Part shown: piece by piece, positions 1 through 9,099 of the stretch | How positions within the stretch are numbered: the stretch's first letter is position 1 | Layout: each line of letters starts with the position of its first letter | From: Cochliopodium minus | Taxonomy: Eukaryota > Discosea > Himatismenida > Cochliopodiidae | Assembly (NCBI GenBank): GCA_024220525.1 | Contig: JAMYWO010000113.1 | Coordinates: 1 to 10,234 of the forward strand | DNA: 10,234 bases | Reading direction: 5' to 3' | Translations under genes and position numbers: made by a program | The notes under the pieces: model-generated | Database searches by the model: none | Seen by the model: the letters and a program-made list of their open reading frames with translations, nothing else | What the model was told of the DNA's origin: nothing

Positions 1-49
1 TTTATTTTTTATTTTTTATTTTTTATTTTTATTTTTATTTTTATTTTTA

Positions 50-80
<31 letters not shown>

Positions 81-135
81 TTTTATTTTTTATTTTTTAA
101 TATTTATTATTTATTTTTTATTTTTTATTTTTTAC
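1..135 (-). repeat. T/A low-complexity tract forming the start of an intron of the WD40 gene
   Basis: The forward strand is built from TTTTTA and TTTTTTA units, with the 7-base period clearest at 80-132. On the minus strand it begins with the donor GTAAAAAATAAAA after the exon ending at 136, so it is intron sequence cut by the window edge. The same kind of tract occurs at 10140-10234. Confidence 0.8.
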
Positions 136-1293
136 CTTTACTAAATCATAAATATGTAAGTTGTTGTTTGACGAAAAGGAGCAAGCGATTTGTGCTTCAT
201 TATTAAAATTCCATCCTATCGTGTGGATGGTGTTTTGTGTGGCTATGGCAGTAATACTGGCCATTTTAATTTTCTTATTTTTGACAACTTCTTTATCTTC
301 TTTCTAAAATATAACAAATAAAAATAAAAAATAAAAAACAAATAAAAAAAATAAAAAATAATCTGAAAATAATAAAATAAAAAATAAAAAATGATAAAAA
401 ATAAAAAATAAAAAACAGATTAAAAAAATAAAAAATAATCTGAAAATAAAAAACAAATTAAAAATAAAATCAAAAAATAAAAAATAAATTAAGAAAAATG
501 AATAAAATGAAATAAAATCAATCTCACTTCAACATTTTCTTTATTTTCATTTTCTTTGTTGTTTTCTTTATCCTCTTCTTCATTTTTTTGTTTGTATTCT
601 TTATCCCTTCTTTTGAGTTGAAACTCCTCTTCAAACTTCTCGAAGGAGAACAAGCTCAGAGTCCCGTCACTGCTTGAACACAATATCATTTCTCCTTTCT
701 TGTCAAATTTAACATCAGTTATCGATCTATTCACATTTTGGGTTGTGTGGATTAATTTTCCGACCTATTTAAAAAAAATTAAAATTAAAAAAATAATTAA
801 ATAAAAATAAAGTATTATCTAGATAAGTTCCAAATTTTTGAATAGAAATTTTCTTTTTTTACTGGCTTCATTTTTTTTAATTGTATCGCTTCTATTTCTT
901 TTTTGTTTTTTCTTTGCATTTTTCCATTCGTTTCATATATCGGCAATATCCTCGTCATTGGTCTATTGTTAGTAAAAATGATCGATAAGGCAAAATTAAT
1001 CAACATATACAAATGATAATATGATAATTTGGATCTCATTGATCAAAAATAAAGTTAAGATATAAAATTGATCCAAATTATATGGTGAAGATTAAATTCT
1101 TGCATAAAAATTTTTCATTTTTGAAAAGAAGATATTTATTTATCAGAAATTTTGATGAGGAATCTCTCATTTCAATTGGATTTTACGTTTTTTGGCTTAT
1201 AAATCTCTTATATCTATTTGGATTTATTTTTGGTTTTTCCACAATTTCTATCTCATCTTTCTTTTCAACTCTTTTGAAATAATCAGTTATCAT
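136..1293 (-). CDS. WD40-repeat protein, 5' portion (start codon, N-terminal extension and first two propeller blades)
   Basis: Coding exons on the minus strand are 1293-1187, 962-863, 764-528 and 303-136 (612 nt, 204 residues). Introns have GT..AG ends, and the first ends in a TACTAAC branch site next to AATAG. Splicing keeps frame throughout (phases 2, 0, 0, 0). The N-terminus reads MITDYFKRVEKK, resembling a PCNA-interacting (PIP) motif of the T-D type but without the usual Gln, followed by a basic linker to about residue 75. Blade 1 is about residues 82-111 (ITDVKFDKKGEMI, SSDGTLSLF). A Lys/Glu/Asn-rich low-complexity insert covers about 112-160. Blade 2 ends in NNNLHIYDLVK. The last exon stops at a GTAAAA donor and the gene runs off the left edge in phase 0. 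The 3' half appears to be the piece at 9100-10113. WD40 propellers are protein-interaction scaffolds; the specific family is not recognised. The HIRA family was considered, but similarity is limited to generic WD40 pattern. Confidence 0.82.
340..460. repeat. A/T-rich direct repeats inside a WD40-gene intron
   Basis: Within the intron 304-527, an A-rich segment containing AATAATCTGAAAATAA occurs at about 344-373 and again at about 422-450, with AAATAAAAAATAAAA filler between. It looks like slippage or local duplication in non-coding DNA. No function is inferred. Confidence 0.5.
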
Positions 1294-1821
1294 TGAAACC
1301 GTTTTTTTAATTTAATTTTTCAAATTTTTGCGGTTGAAATTTATTTTTATATAAATCAGAGTAATTGTATTGATTTTATACTTGCAAGTATCAACAGATG
1401 TATTATCTTTTTTTTGGTATATTAATTTTTCATATTGGGATTATATTGATAACCAAACTTTGGGAGATTGGAGCAAGTACAATTATTTTTTGTGTATTTC
1501 ATAAATTCTTATTCAAAATTATGATGGAGTAAATGATTTATTTGAAATCACAAATTTTTCCAAATTGAATCACATTGAATATCCTTTACAAATATGTTTA
1601 TATTATAAAAATATACAAAAGAGAGGCATAAAAAAAATATTTGGGAGTGATATGTTGAAGATGGTATATTCAGATGTCTAATAAATTCTTCAAAAGAGTG
1701 AGTATCTCCAATTTTATTTTTAAATTATTTTAATATTCCTCCAAAAACAGCCAAAATGTAATTCATTGAAACAAGTATACTCTGCAAAATATTATAATGG
1801 GTCATAAATTTAAAAATAAAA
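1294..1821. promoter_or_regulatory. Spacer between divergently transcribed WD40 and GLUG genes
   Basis: This is the only gene-free stretch over 300 bases. It separates the WD40 start codon (minus strand, 1293) from the GLUG start codon (plus, 1822), so both promoters should lie here. It is less repetitive than the other spacers. AT-rich boxes such as TATTATAATGGG lie about 30 bases before the GLUG start, but in DNA this AT-rich no TATA box or initiator can be called with confidence. It also holds the possible decayed frame listed separately. Confidence 0.5.
1355..1678 (+). pseudogene. Possible decayed coding remnant, unknown family
   Basis: One plus-strand frame is open from just after a TAA at 1352 to a double TAA at 1679, interrupted only by a TAA at 1502. 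That gives 49 codons before the break and 59 after it. The translation is more protein-like than AT noise, with segments such as DNQTLGDWSKYNYF, NYDGVNDLFEITNFSK and KRGIKKIFGSDMLK. No convincing start codon, intron that would remove the stop, or recognisable domain was found. It could be a relic of a gene or transposon, an exon of an unrecognised gene, or chance. Confidence 0.25.
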
Positions 1822-4800
1822 ATGAAGAGGATAATACTATCATTATTGTTACTATCAGCATTTATAAATTGCCAAATAATAATAGATAATTGTGAATCAC
1901 TTTTAAATATAAAAACAAATGATGATAGCGTAAGTTATGAACTCTCCAATGACTTAGATTGTTCCAAGGTGGAAGATTTTCAACCTGTGGGAACGATACA
2001 ATCACCATTCAAAGGAAAATTTGATGGAAAAAATTATAAAATATTGAATTTGAGGATAGACACTTTCAATAATCCTATGGGATTGTTTGGATATGGAGTA
2101 TTGGCTGCAGTGAAGAATATATATTTTTTGAATGTGAATATAACATCTAATTTCCAATACATCGGCACTTTATTTGGTGGATGTGAATATTGTGACATTG
2201 AAAATATCACCGTGTCTTCAGATGAAGAATCCAAAAGCATTATAGAGGCAACATCTGTCAGTATGATGAATTCTGTTGGAGGAATCGTGGGATATTTGAA
2301 GGGATCTGACATTAAAGATTGTACAGTGGAAAATACATATGTGAATGGATTGGAAAATGAGAAGATAGGTGGAATAGTTGGTAAAATAAAAAAAAAAAAA
2401 AATAAATTTAAATTCAATGAATTTCCAAATAAAAAATAATAAAAAAATAATTCATTTATAACTTTAATCAAACCATCCAATTCATGAATATTCATCTCAA
2501 TATCTTCCCATATATAAATATCATAAAAAAGGTTACTCCGAGTCTTCAATTATTTTTAATTGTATCAATATTGGATTTGAATCTGATCACAATCAAGTGA
2601 TAGTGGAAGGAGCATACAATATCGGAGGAATAGTAGGATATTTGGAAAATAGTAAAATAAATAAATGTGGAACAATAAATGGTAAAAAAATAAAAATAAA
2701 CTAACTCCAAATCAAATCAATATATCTTCAAAGGAAAAATACAATCTCAATATTACTATGCTGGATCAGTCATTGGTTTCGTTTATGATAGTTCTGGAAT
2801 ATCAGAATTGTATTCAAAAGAAAAAGTGCAAGTAAATGGTAAGAGGTACGTGGGAGGTGTAATTGGTTATTACTTTTTGTCAGAAGAAAATAATGTGGAA
2901 TTAACTGACATTTACTCCAAGTCCAATGTCTCAGGAGAAGCTATGATCGGAGGATTAATAGGTTAAAAAAAAATTTTTTTTTTTTTTGAAAAATTAAACT
3001 TTTCAACATCAAATATGTAGGTGCTATTGAACCTTCTTCAAAAACAAATTTTATGTTTACGAACAGTTACAGTTCCAATTTTGTCAAAGGAGAATATAGT
3101 GTCGGAGCAATCATAGGAGACATCAAAAATTATACAGAACCAAAGTTTTTGGGAATAGAACACGTTTACTGGTACAACATCTTTAACCCTGACTTGGAGG
3201 GGTTCGGTTCTGGGAATACCACTGATGGCTCAGTACCTCAAGGATACAGTTGTGGTGCTCTTTATTCCAAATTATTCTTTAACTTCAACGATACAATATG
3301 GGGAGGAGACAAATTAATATCAGGTATTTTTTAAATTATTATTTTTTTTTTGTTAAATATCATCACCAAAATTTTTTGAACATTCTTTTTACCAATTCTC
3401 TCTTTTTAAAAAAACATAGAATACAAATATGAATATGGAGCATGTGATTGTGAAGTTGGATGTCCCAAAGTCATAAAAACATGTGAGGACCTATTCAACA
3501 TTCCCACTGGCGATCAAAACCTCTTCTACAGTCTCACCAACGATTTGGAGTGCTCCCATATCAATTTTTTTGTTCCAATAGGAACTGAAAACTCCCCTTT
3601 TAAAGGTACCTTAGATGGAAGAAACTTTAAAATAAAGGGTTTGAAGATATCCACAGTAAATATCCCTGCTGGATTATTTTCATACGGACTCAATGCTACT
3701 GTAACAATTTTTTTTTTTGCTTAATTACTTTTTTGAAATTTAACACAATTCATTTTTTTAAGATCTTAAATTTGGTATTTGAAGACGCTAATGTGGGTTC
3801 AAATTCAGATTACATAGGTATTTTGTTCGCAAAATGTGAAGAATGTGAAATAGAAAACGTCAATATCACTATTTCTTCCAACATGACTTACAGCAAAGTG
3901 GAAGGAACCTCTTCTAAGGGTGTCTCTGTTGGAGGTGTTGTTGGATGGGCAAAAAACTCTCAAATCAGATCATGTGGACTCAAAAACACCATCATAAGTG
4001 CTTGTAACTATGAAAATGTTGGTGGAATTGTTGGTAACTGTTTCTTATTCTTATCTTCAAAACTTTTTAATCTCTTAAATAAGGATACTCCGATTCTTCT
4101 CTTCTTTCAAACTGTTTCAACCTTGGGTCCGTTTCAACACGAACCATTATTGAAGGTTCAACAAATGTGGGTGGAATTGTGGGAAACCTAGAAAAAAGCA
4201 AATTGTCCAAATCTGGAATATTCAATGGTAAAAAAAAACAGAAAAATTTTAGTATAGTTCTTTAAAAAAAATTGCTTTGTTTCAATTTAATATTTTTTTA
4301 AAAAAAATTATTTTTAAATAATTATTTTTATTTATATTTTCCTATAGGAAAAATAGTAGCAAAAAACAATGTGGGAGCGGTGGTCGGAATCTCCACAGAC
4401 AGCCCAGAGATTTCAGAAGTGTACTCCAAAAGCAGAGTAGAAGTGATCGGCAAGACTTACGTCGGAGGAATAATCGGAAAATACCTCCTCCAAGAAGAAA
4501 GGGCTTTCATCATACTTAACGTCTACTCCAAGTCTAACGTGACGGGGGATGACATCGTAGGAGGTCTTCTGGGTTCTGTTGAAGTTTCTCCATCTTCTTC
4601 TTTCACCATTGCCTATAGTTATGCTTCTAATCTTGTTAATACTACTGAGCCTGGCACTCCTAATATGGGTGGTGTAATTGGGATCATTAAGGAATAGTAA
4701 GAATACAATTAATTTTTTTTAATACACTAAAAATGTTAATAATAAAATAGAGCATAAAGTTTTAAAAATGAAATAAAAATATCGATTAATATTATTTTTC

Positions 4801-6839
4801 ATTAATTAAAATTATAATTTATTCAGCATATTTTATTTAAAAAAAAAATTCTTTTCAATGCAAACAAAAAAAATTTTATTCGATATTTAATTTCATTTTA
4901 AATTAAAAAATATTAAATTCTCATTTAATTTTATTGATAAGTGATCAAGAAACAAGCAGTGTTGCTTTTGAGAATGTTTTTTGGAACAAGAACAAGAATA
5001 AAGAGTTAGATTCCATAGGGAGCGGATCTACCAGCGACGGAAGTTTGTCAGAAGGGTTCGCCTGCTTCGATTTATATGAGAAAGTCACTGAAATCTTTGA
5101 TCAGAAGAATATATGGGGAGGTGATAATTTGAAGGCTGGTAAATAAAATTTGAAAAAATAAAAAAAATAAAAATAAATAAAAAAAATTAAATAAAAAATA
5201 AAAAATTTTGAAATAAAAAATGAAAAATATTAAATAAAAATACAAAATCTGAAATTAATTAAATATAAAAAAATATTAAAAAATAAAATTAAAAAATTTG
5301 AAATAAAAAATAAAAATAAAAAATTTCAAAAAATAAAAAAAAAATAAAAAAATAAAAAAAAAAATAAAAAATAAAATCTTAATCAAAAAGTAAAAAAAAC
5401 AAAAAAATTTCAAAAAATAAAAATACAAAATCTTAAAAAAAATAATAAAAAAATTTTTAAAATAATAGAACACAGATTTGTTTATGGAGAAGATGAGTGT
5501 GAAAGTTCTCAATGTCTTTACAGAGTTTACAACTGTGAGCTTTGCAGCAATGAGACGATTTCTGTCAACACCTCAGAGGTTTCCGTCTCCTGCACTCAAT
5601 ACAAAGAAGGTAAAAAAAAAATAAAAAAATAAAAAAATGAATCAAAATAAAATCAAATAAAAAATAAAAAAATAAAAAATAAAAAAATAAAAAAATAAAA
5701 TTTAAAATAAATTGAATTGAAATAAAAAAATAAAAAAAAAAATAAACTGTTTAAAAAAATAAAAAATAAAAAAATTAAATTTAAATTTTTAAATAGATTG
5801 GGTCTGGTCATTCAAAAACAAGACATCAAACAGATTCGAATTAACTAAAAATCTGAGCATAACAAAAACAGTGTTTATAGATGAAGACTTTACCCTCTCT
5901 CCTTCATCTGTCATCTCCATATCACTTGATTACAAGAGAGGAGAAATTCCCTTCATAGTAAATGGAAACGTGAAGCTAAGAGGAACTTTCGAATTTGAAC
6001 TAAAAAAACTTCCGATCATAACAAAACCCATCCATTCAAAATTTTTATCTCCGCTAACTAATTTTTTACGTAGAACTTATTCTCCGCCTCATTATTCTCT
6101 TTTGTTCCCCCTCATCAGTTACAACAGTTCCGACCCTGTCTCCTTCAAGAATCAATCCTCAACTGATTTTGATCAACAGTTCAAGTTGGTTAACAGATTG
6201 TCTCCCGAAGAAAGTGCCTGCTACACTTTTTCTCTCAGCATCATTGACAAAGACAACTCTTTTAATTTATCTCTTTCTTATATTGATGTTTGTACTAAAA
6301 GTAAAAAATTATTTATTAATTTTTTTTTATTTTTATTTTTTTTTATTTTTTTTAAAATATATTTTTAATAACATTTTTACTTTTTTTTTATTTTTTATTA
6401 GACGAAAAAATTAAACCTCTTTCTATCATATTGCCTATTTTGATCCCATCAATCATGATTGTCTTGACTGCCATAATTGTAATAAAAATAAGAAGTGGTT
6501 CTAAAAAGAGAGGTAAAAAAATAAACATGCCTCAAAATAAAATATATTTAAAATAAAAATAATCATGCAAATAAAATTTAAAATAAAAAATAATAAAAAA
6601 ATATTTAAAAATAAAATATTCAAAATAAAAATATTTAAAATTATTTAAAAATAAATTTTCTTTATATTTATTATTTGCTTTCATTAGCTTCAACAGTAGA
6701 ACTTGAAAATCTCACAGGTTACAACGAAGTTACTATTGAAGATGACGATTCCACTAATTTGACAGAAGTTGATTTGAATGACAGCAGCCCCATGACTGAT
6801 ATTCATGACGACATTGAAGAAAATGACGAAAATAATTGA
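1822..6839 (+). CDS. GLUG-repeat type I membrane protein (1129 aa, 13 exons)
   Basis: Exons: 1822-2380, 2532-2681, 2734-2961, 3021-3323, 3420-3700, 3763-4033, 4084-4227, 4348-4696, 4942-5138, 5469-5609, 5797-6300, 6402-6512, 6688-6839 (3390 nt with the TGA). Frame is kept throughout, and ten of the twelve introns are phase 1. Residues 1-17 are a signal peptide ending near INC/Q. Residues 24-413 and 435-827 are two homologous units, each with eight GLUG-type turns of the form [VI]GG[IV][IVL]G spaced about 30-40 residues (first unit includes 113, 152, 182; second 524, 563, 593). GLUG motifs occur in bacterial IgA1-protease and adhesin-type proteins and probably form beta-solenoid turns. A Cys-rich linker follows (about 828-874), then an Asn/Ser-rich beta region (875-1045), a transmembrane helix at about 1049-1070, a basic stop-transfer stretch (K1071 to R1079) and an acidic tail with YNEV at 1091-1094, which fits the YxxPhi sorting pattern. 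Many N-glycosylation sequons are present. Likely a cell-surface adhesin or receptor; the ligand is unknown. Confidence 0.85.
1891..3323 (+). repeat. GLUG unit 1 (first copy of an internal ~411-residue duplication)
   Basis: Covers residues 24-413 of the GLUG protein, starting at CESLLNI and ending with the GGDKLISG motif. Landmarks are N-D-L-[DE]-C, PVG followed by SPFKG and DGKN, a CEYCDIEN pair of cysteines, successive [VIY][GA]-x-[IVL]-[IVL]-G turns, a VYW motif and GSGNTTDGS. All have counterparts in unit 2. Introns interrupt it after residues 186, 236 and 312, and one lies at its end (413). Confidence 0.85.
3465..5138 (+). repeat. GLUG unit 2 (second copy of the internal duplication)
   Basis: Covers residues 435-827, from CEDLFNI to GGDNLKAG. 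Landmark residues are offset from unit 1 by exactly 411: Cys 24/435, YIG 113/524, VGG 152/563, [IV]GG 182/593. Matching motifs are CEECEIEN for CEYCDIEN, VFW for VYW and GSGSTSDGS for GSGNTTDGS. Three intron sites coincide with unit 1. It lacks the intron after GGL[IL]G and has two extra introns, after residues 507 and 761. A short linker of the same style (GE, then an aromatic, YG, acidic and Cys residues) follows both copies. Confidence 0.85.
5139..5468 (+). other. Large A-rich intron 9 of the GLUG gene
   Basis: This 330-base intron starts GTAAATAAAA and ends AATAATAG. It is almost wholly AAAATAAAA-type sequence with scattered AAATTTT. No exon, ORF or RNA structure is apparent. It is the longest intron in this gene; the shortest is 50 bases (4034-4083). 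Confidence 0.75.
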
Positions 6840-7096
6840 AATATAAAATATAATATTTTGTAATTAATAAAAAAATTAAAAGTAAAACTCAAAAATCTTG
6901 TTTGAAATCAGATCATATTTAGTTTTTAAATGAGCTAAACAAAAAACAAATCAATCTTGAACAATNTTTTTTATTTTTTATTTTTTATTTTTTATTTTTT
7001 ATTTTTTATTTTTTATTTTTTTATTTTTTATTTTTTATTTTTTTATTTTTTATTTTTTTATTTTTTTTTGAAAAAAGATCCTCATCTTTGTTTGAA
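6840..7096. other. Spacer between the GLUG and SBF2-like genes, with an ambiguous base and a (T6A)n tract
   Basis: The first 125 bases hold the presumed 3' untranslated region of the GLUG gene, including AATAAA at 6866-6871. An N at 6966 is the only ambiguous base in the window. It is followed by a pure T/A tract to about 7070, with TTTTTTA at a 7-base period in the first half. The tract ends in GAAAAAAG at 7070-7077, which looks like the acceptor sequences of the next gene. So 6967-7077 may be the tail of an intron rather than a promoter. Confidence 0.6.
6967..7070. repeat. (TTTTTTA)n low-complexity tract
   Basis: Runs of six or more T separated by single A, mostly with period 7. The same unit is seen at about 80-132, 7545-7580 and 10180-10234. 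Such tracts are prone to collapse or misjoining in assembly. Confidence 0.85.
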
Positions 7097-8961
7097 ATGA
7101 ATGAGGAGATTGATTTGTTGGACTTTGAGTTGGTTCAGTTCTATTTCGACATTATTGACGACATTCTGAACAACAAACTCAACCCTGAGACGAAAAGTTC
7201 TTCTCGCAGACTCGCTCAAGCCAAATCCTACTTTGTTTTTAAAAAAGCTCGTTTAGTTTTCAGCGAAATAATGCGTGGTCTTTTGATCAGTGTAAAAAGA
7301 ATAAATATTGTTTTTTATTTTTAATTGTTTTAATTTTTTTTTTTCATTTTTTGATATCCATTTTTTTTTAATTTTATTTTTTATTTTTTAATTTAATTTT
7401 TTAATTTTAATTTTATTTTTTATTTTTTTTTATATTTTTCATTGATTTTTCATTTTTTTCTTATTTTTTAATTTCTTTTTTTTCATTTTTTTTTAATTTT
7501 TATTGATTTTTCAGTTTTATTTTTTATTTTTTTTTTATTTTTTGTTTTTATTTTTTATTTTTTATTTTTTATTTTTTATTTTTTTATTTTTTTTATTTTT
7601 TATTTTTATTATTGATTTTTCAGTTTTTATTTAAAATTTTATTTTTAAATTTATTTTATTTTTTATTTTATTTTTATTTTATTTTTATGTTTAATTTTGA
7701 TCATCAAAAAAGGAACGAGTAAGTGAACAATCATTTTTGTGTATGGGAAGGCTCATCATGCCTTTTTTGGACAACTGTGTGATGGACCAAAAGAACAACG
7801 AGAAATCCACTTTCAATGACTGGCTGGCCGTTTTCAATATTTTGAAGGTCAGTTCCGGTCTTCACATGATAAATGACGAAACCCCTATTTTCTTGCAAGA
7901 TCTGACTTTTAAAAAGAAAACTTGGTAAAAACTGTTTTCAACCAATTTGTTTATGAATTTTTTATTTATTATATTGTTTTTTTTATTTGTTATTATAGTT
8001 TTTTTATTTTTTTTGTTTTCTTTTTTTTTTTTTTTTATTTAAAATTTTTTTTTTAAAATTTTTTTTTTTTAAAAAACAATTAAATTCGTGTTTTATTTAT
8101 TTTTGAGTTTTTTTTTCTTTTTTCGCTCTAAAGAATTAAATTTTTCTTTTTTACAGTTTTTATTTGAATTTTTTTACTTTTTTTTTTTATTAATTGTTAT
8201 TTTGTTCTTTTTTTTTTTTTTGAACAGTTTTAAGAATCTTTTGCTTATTTTTTATTAATATTTTTTTATTTTTTGTTTGAAAATTTTTTTTTTTATTTTT
8301 TCATTTTTGTTTAAAAGGTTCGATTTCGATTTTTGGTTCTATGTAATTAGTGAAGAAGTAAAAGAACACGAAAAAAAGAAAAAGGGAACTCATTCCATCA
8401 AATCCTCCATATTCACAGTGGTGTCTCCCATCATCTTCCAGATGGTCTCCCTTGGGATTGACGAAACTAACTTGGGAATTTTCTGTAAGAAACTTTCTCA
8501 AAAACATGATTTTAATCAAGAGGAGATCAATCAGATGGAGAATATCATCGGAAAGTGTTTAAATCAAAACGTTCAAAATCCTATTTCCCAGCAGTAATTT
8601 TATTTTAATTTATTTTAAATTTTTTTAATTTTTATTTTTTATTTATTTTTTATTCTTTATTGAATTTTTTTATTTTTATCTTTTAATCTAATAGTTTTAT
8701 TTTTTATTTTAATATTTTTTATTCATTTTATTATTTAATTTTTAATTTTTAATTTTTAATTTTATTAGATACTTAAATAAAGAATCGTTCATGAATTTGC
8801 TTAATGACGTGAAGGAAAAACCAACAGGCTCCAACAAAAAGAAGTTCACTCTCTTCAAAAGAAAAAAAAGTCACGCCAACATGAAAGACAAGTTGCACCA
8901 CGAAAAGCCTCACCATCACATGTCTTTAAACACTTCTAGATACATGCCTGAGGATAAATAA
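7097..8961 (+). CDS. Hypothetical protein with tentative SBF2/KIAA0513-like domain (291 aa, 4 exons)
   Basis: Exons are 7097-7291, 7713-7924, 8318-8593 and 8769-8961 (876 nt with the TAA), with in-frame GT..AG junctions (phases 0, 2, 2). Residues 1-100 look mostly helical (LLDFELVQFYFDIIDDIL near the start). The middle contains VSEQSF (residues 67-72) and a junction-encoded segment with W136 and FWFYVISEEV at 141-150. It continues through a hydrophobic stretch (about 166-180, FTVVSPIIFQMVSLG) to about 215. The order VSE-x-x-F, then FW with E about six residues later, then F-x-x-M-x-x-LG, resembles the SBF2/KIAA0513 domain found near the C-terminal part of DENN proteins (MADD) and in MTMR5/13; this is recalled from memory, not aligned. 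The tail (229-291) is Lys-rich, with a His cluster at 271-278, and looks disordered. The frame stays open upstream to an acceptor-like AAAAAAG at 7071-7077, so ATG 7097 may not be the true start. Confidence 0.7.
7292..7712 (+). other. T-rich intron 1 of the SBF2-like gene
   Basis: This 421-base intron starts GTAAAAAGAATAAA and ends CAAAAAAG. It consists of T-rich low-complexity sequence with ATTGATTTTTCA recurring three times (near 7441, 7503 and 7611). No exon or structured RNA is seen. Confidence 0.75.
7925..8317 (+). other. T-rich intron 2 of the SBF2-like gene
   Basis: This 393-base intron starts GTAAAAACTG and ends TTTAAAAG. It is dominated by T runs, with AAAATTTTTTTTT stretches near 8040-8075. 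No coding potential is seen on either strand. Confidence 0.75.
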
Positions 8962-9099
8962 ATAAAAGAAAAAAATAAATTATTTTTGTTACTTTTTTTG
9001 ACACTTTATTTAAAAAAAAAAAAAAAATTTTAAAAAAAAAATTTGTTTTATTAAAAAAGAAACTTTTTAAATTTTTTCTCGATTTATTTTTTGTTTATT
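8962..9099. other. 3' spacer between convergent SBF2-like and WD40 genes
   Basis: Only 138 bases separate the two stop codons, so both transcripts must end here or overlap. AATAAA hexamers overlap the SBF2-like stop (8957-8966), and on the minus strand one directly follows the WD40 stop (9099-9094). A poly-A run at about 9012-9026 sits mid-spacer. The hexamers are plausible polyadenylation signals but are common in DNA this AT-rich. Confidence 0.5.

Noticed and set aside
136-764. HIRA orthologue
   Set aside because: The SSSDGTLSLFSFE segment recalls HIRA blades, but the next blade and the short N-terminus do not follow HIRA order, and the joined protein would be far shorter than HIRA.
815-1039. 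Minus-strand open frame read as one 74-residue protein
   Set aside because: Only 962-863 is coding. The upstream part is intron ending in TACTAACAATAG and the downstream part follows a GTAAAA donor.
1082-1282. Plus-strand hydrophobic open frame of 66 codons
   Set aside because: It lies opposite WD40 exon 1 and the following intron; the minus-strand reading splices cleanly into a WD40 protein.
2034-2549. Long minus-strand open frame opposite GLUG exon 1
   Set aside because: It is antisense to a well-supported exon with signal peptide and GLUG motifs, and its product is only low-complexity Phe-rich sequence where it leaves the exon.
4034-4191. Continuation of GLUG exon 6 through to a TAG at 4189-4191
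   Set aside because: Reading through 4034-4083 leaves the GLUG frame. Splicing there restores the GLUG sequence matching unit 1 (GYSDSS versus GYSESS).
5276-5512. Minus-strand Phe-rich open frame
   Set aside because: It is the complement of an A-rich intron of the GLUG gene and has no complexity of its own.
6169-6414. Second plus-strand frame overlapping GLUG exon 11
   Set aside because: It is an out-of-frame shadow of an exon whose correct frame continues into the transmembrane exon.
8301-8519. Minus-strand open frame of 72 codons
   Set aside because: It is antisense to exon 3 of the SBF2-like gene, which is supported by splice phases on both sides.
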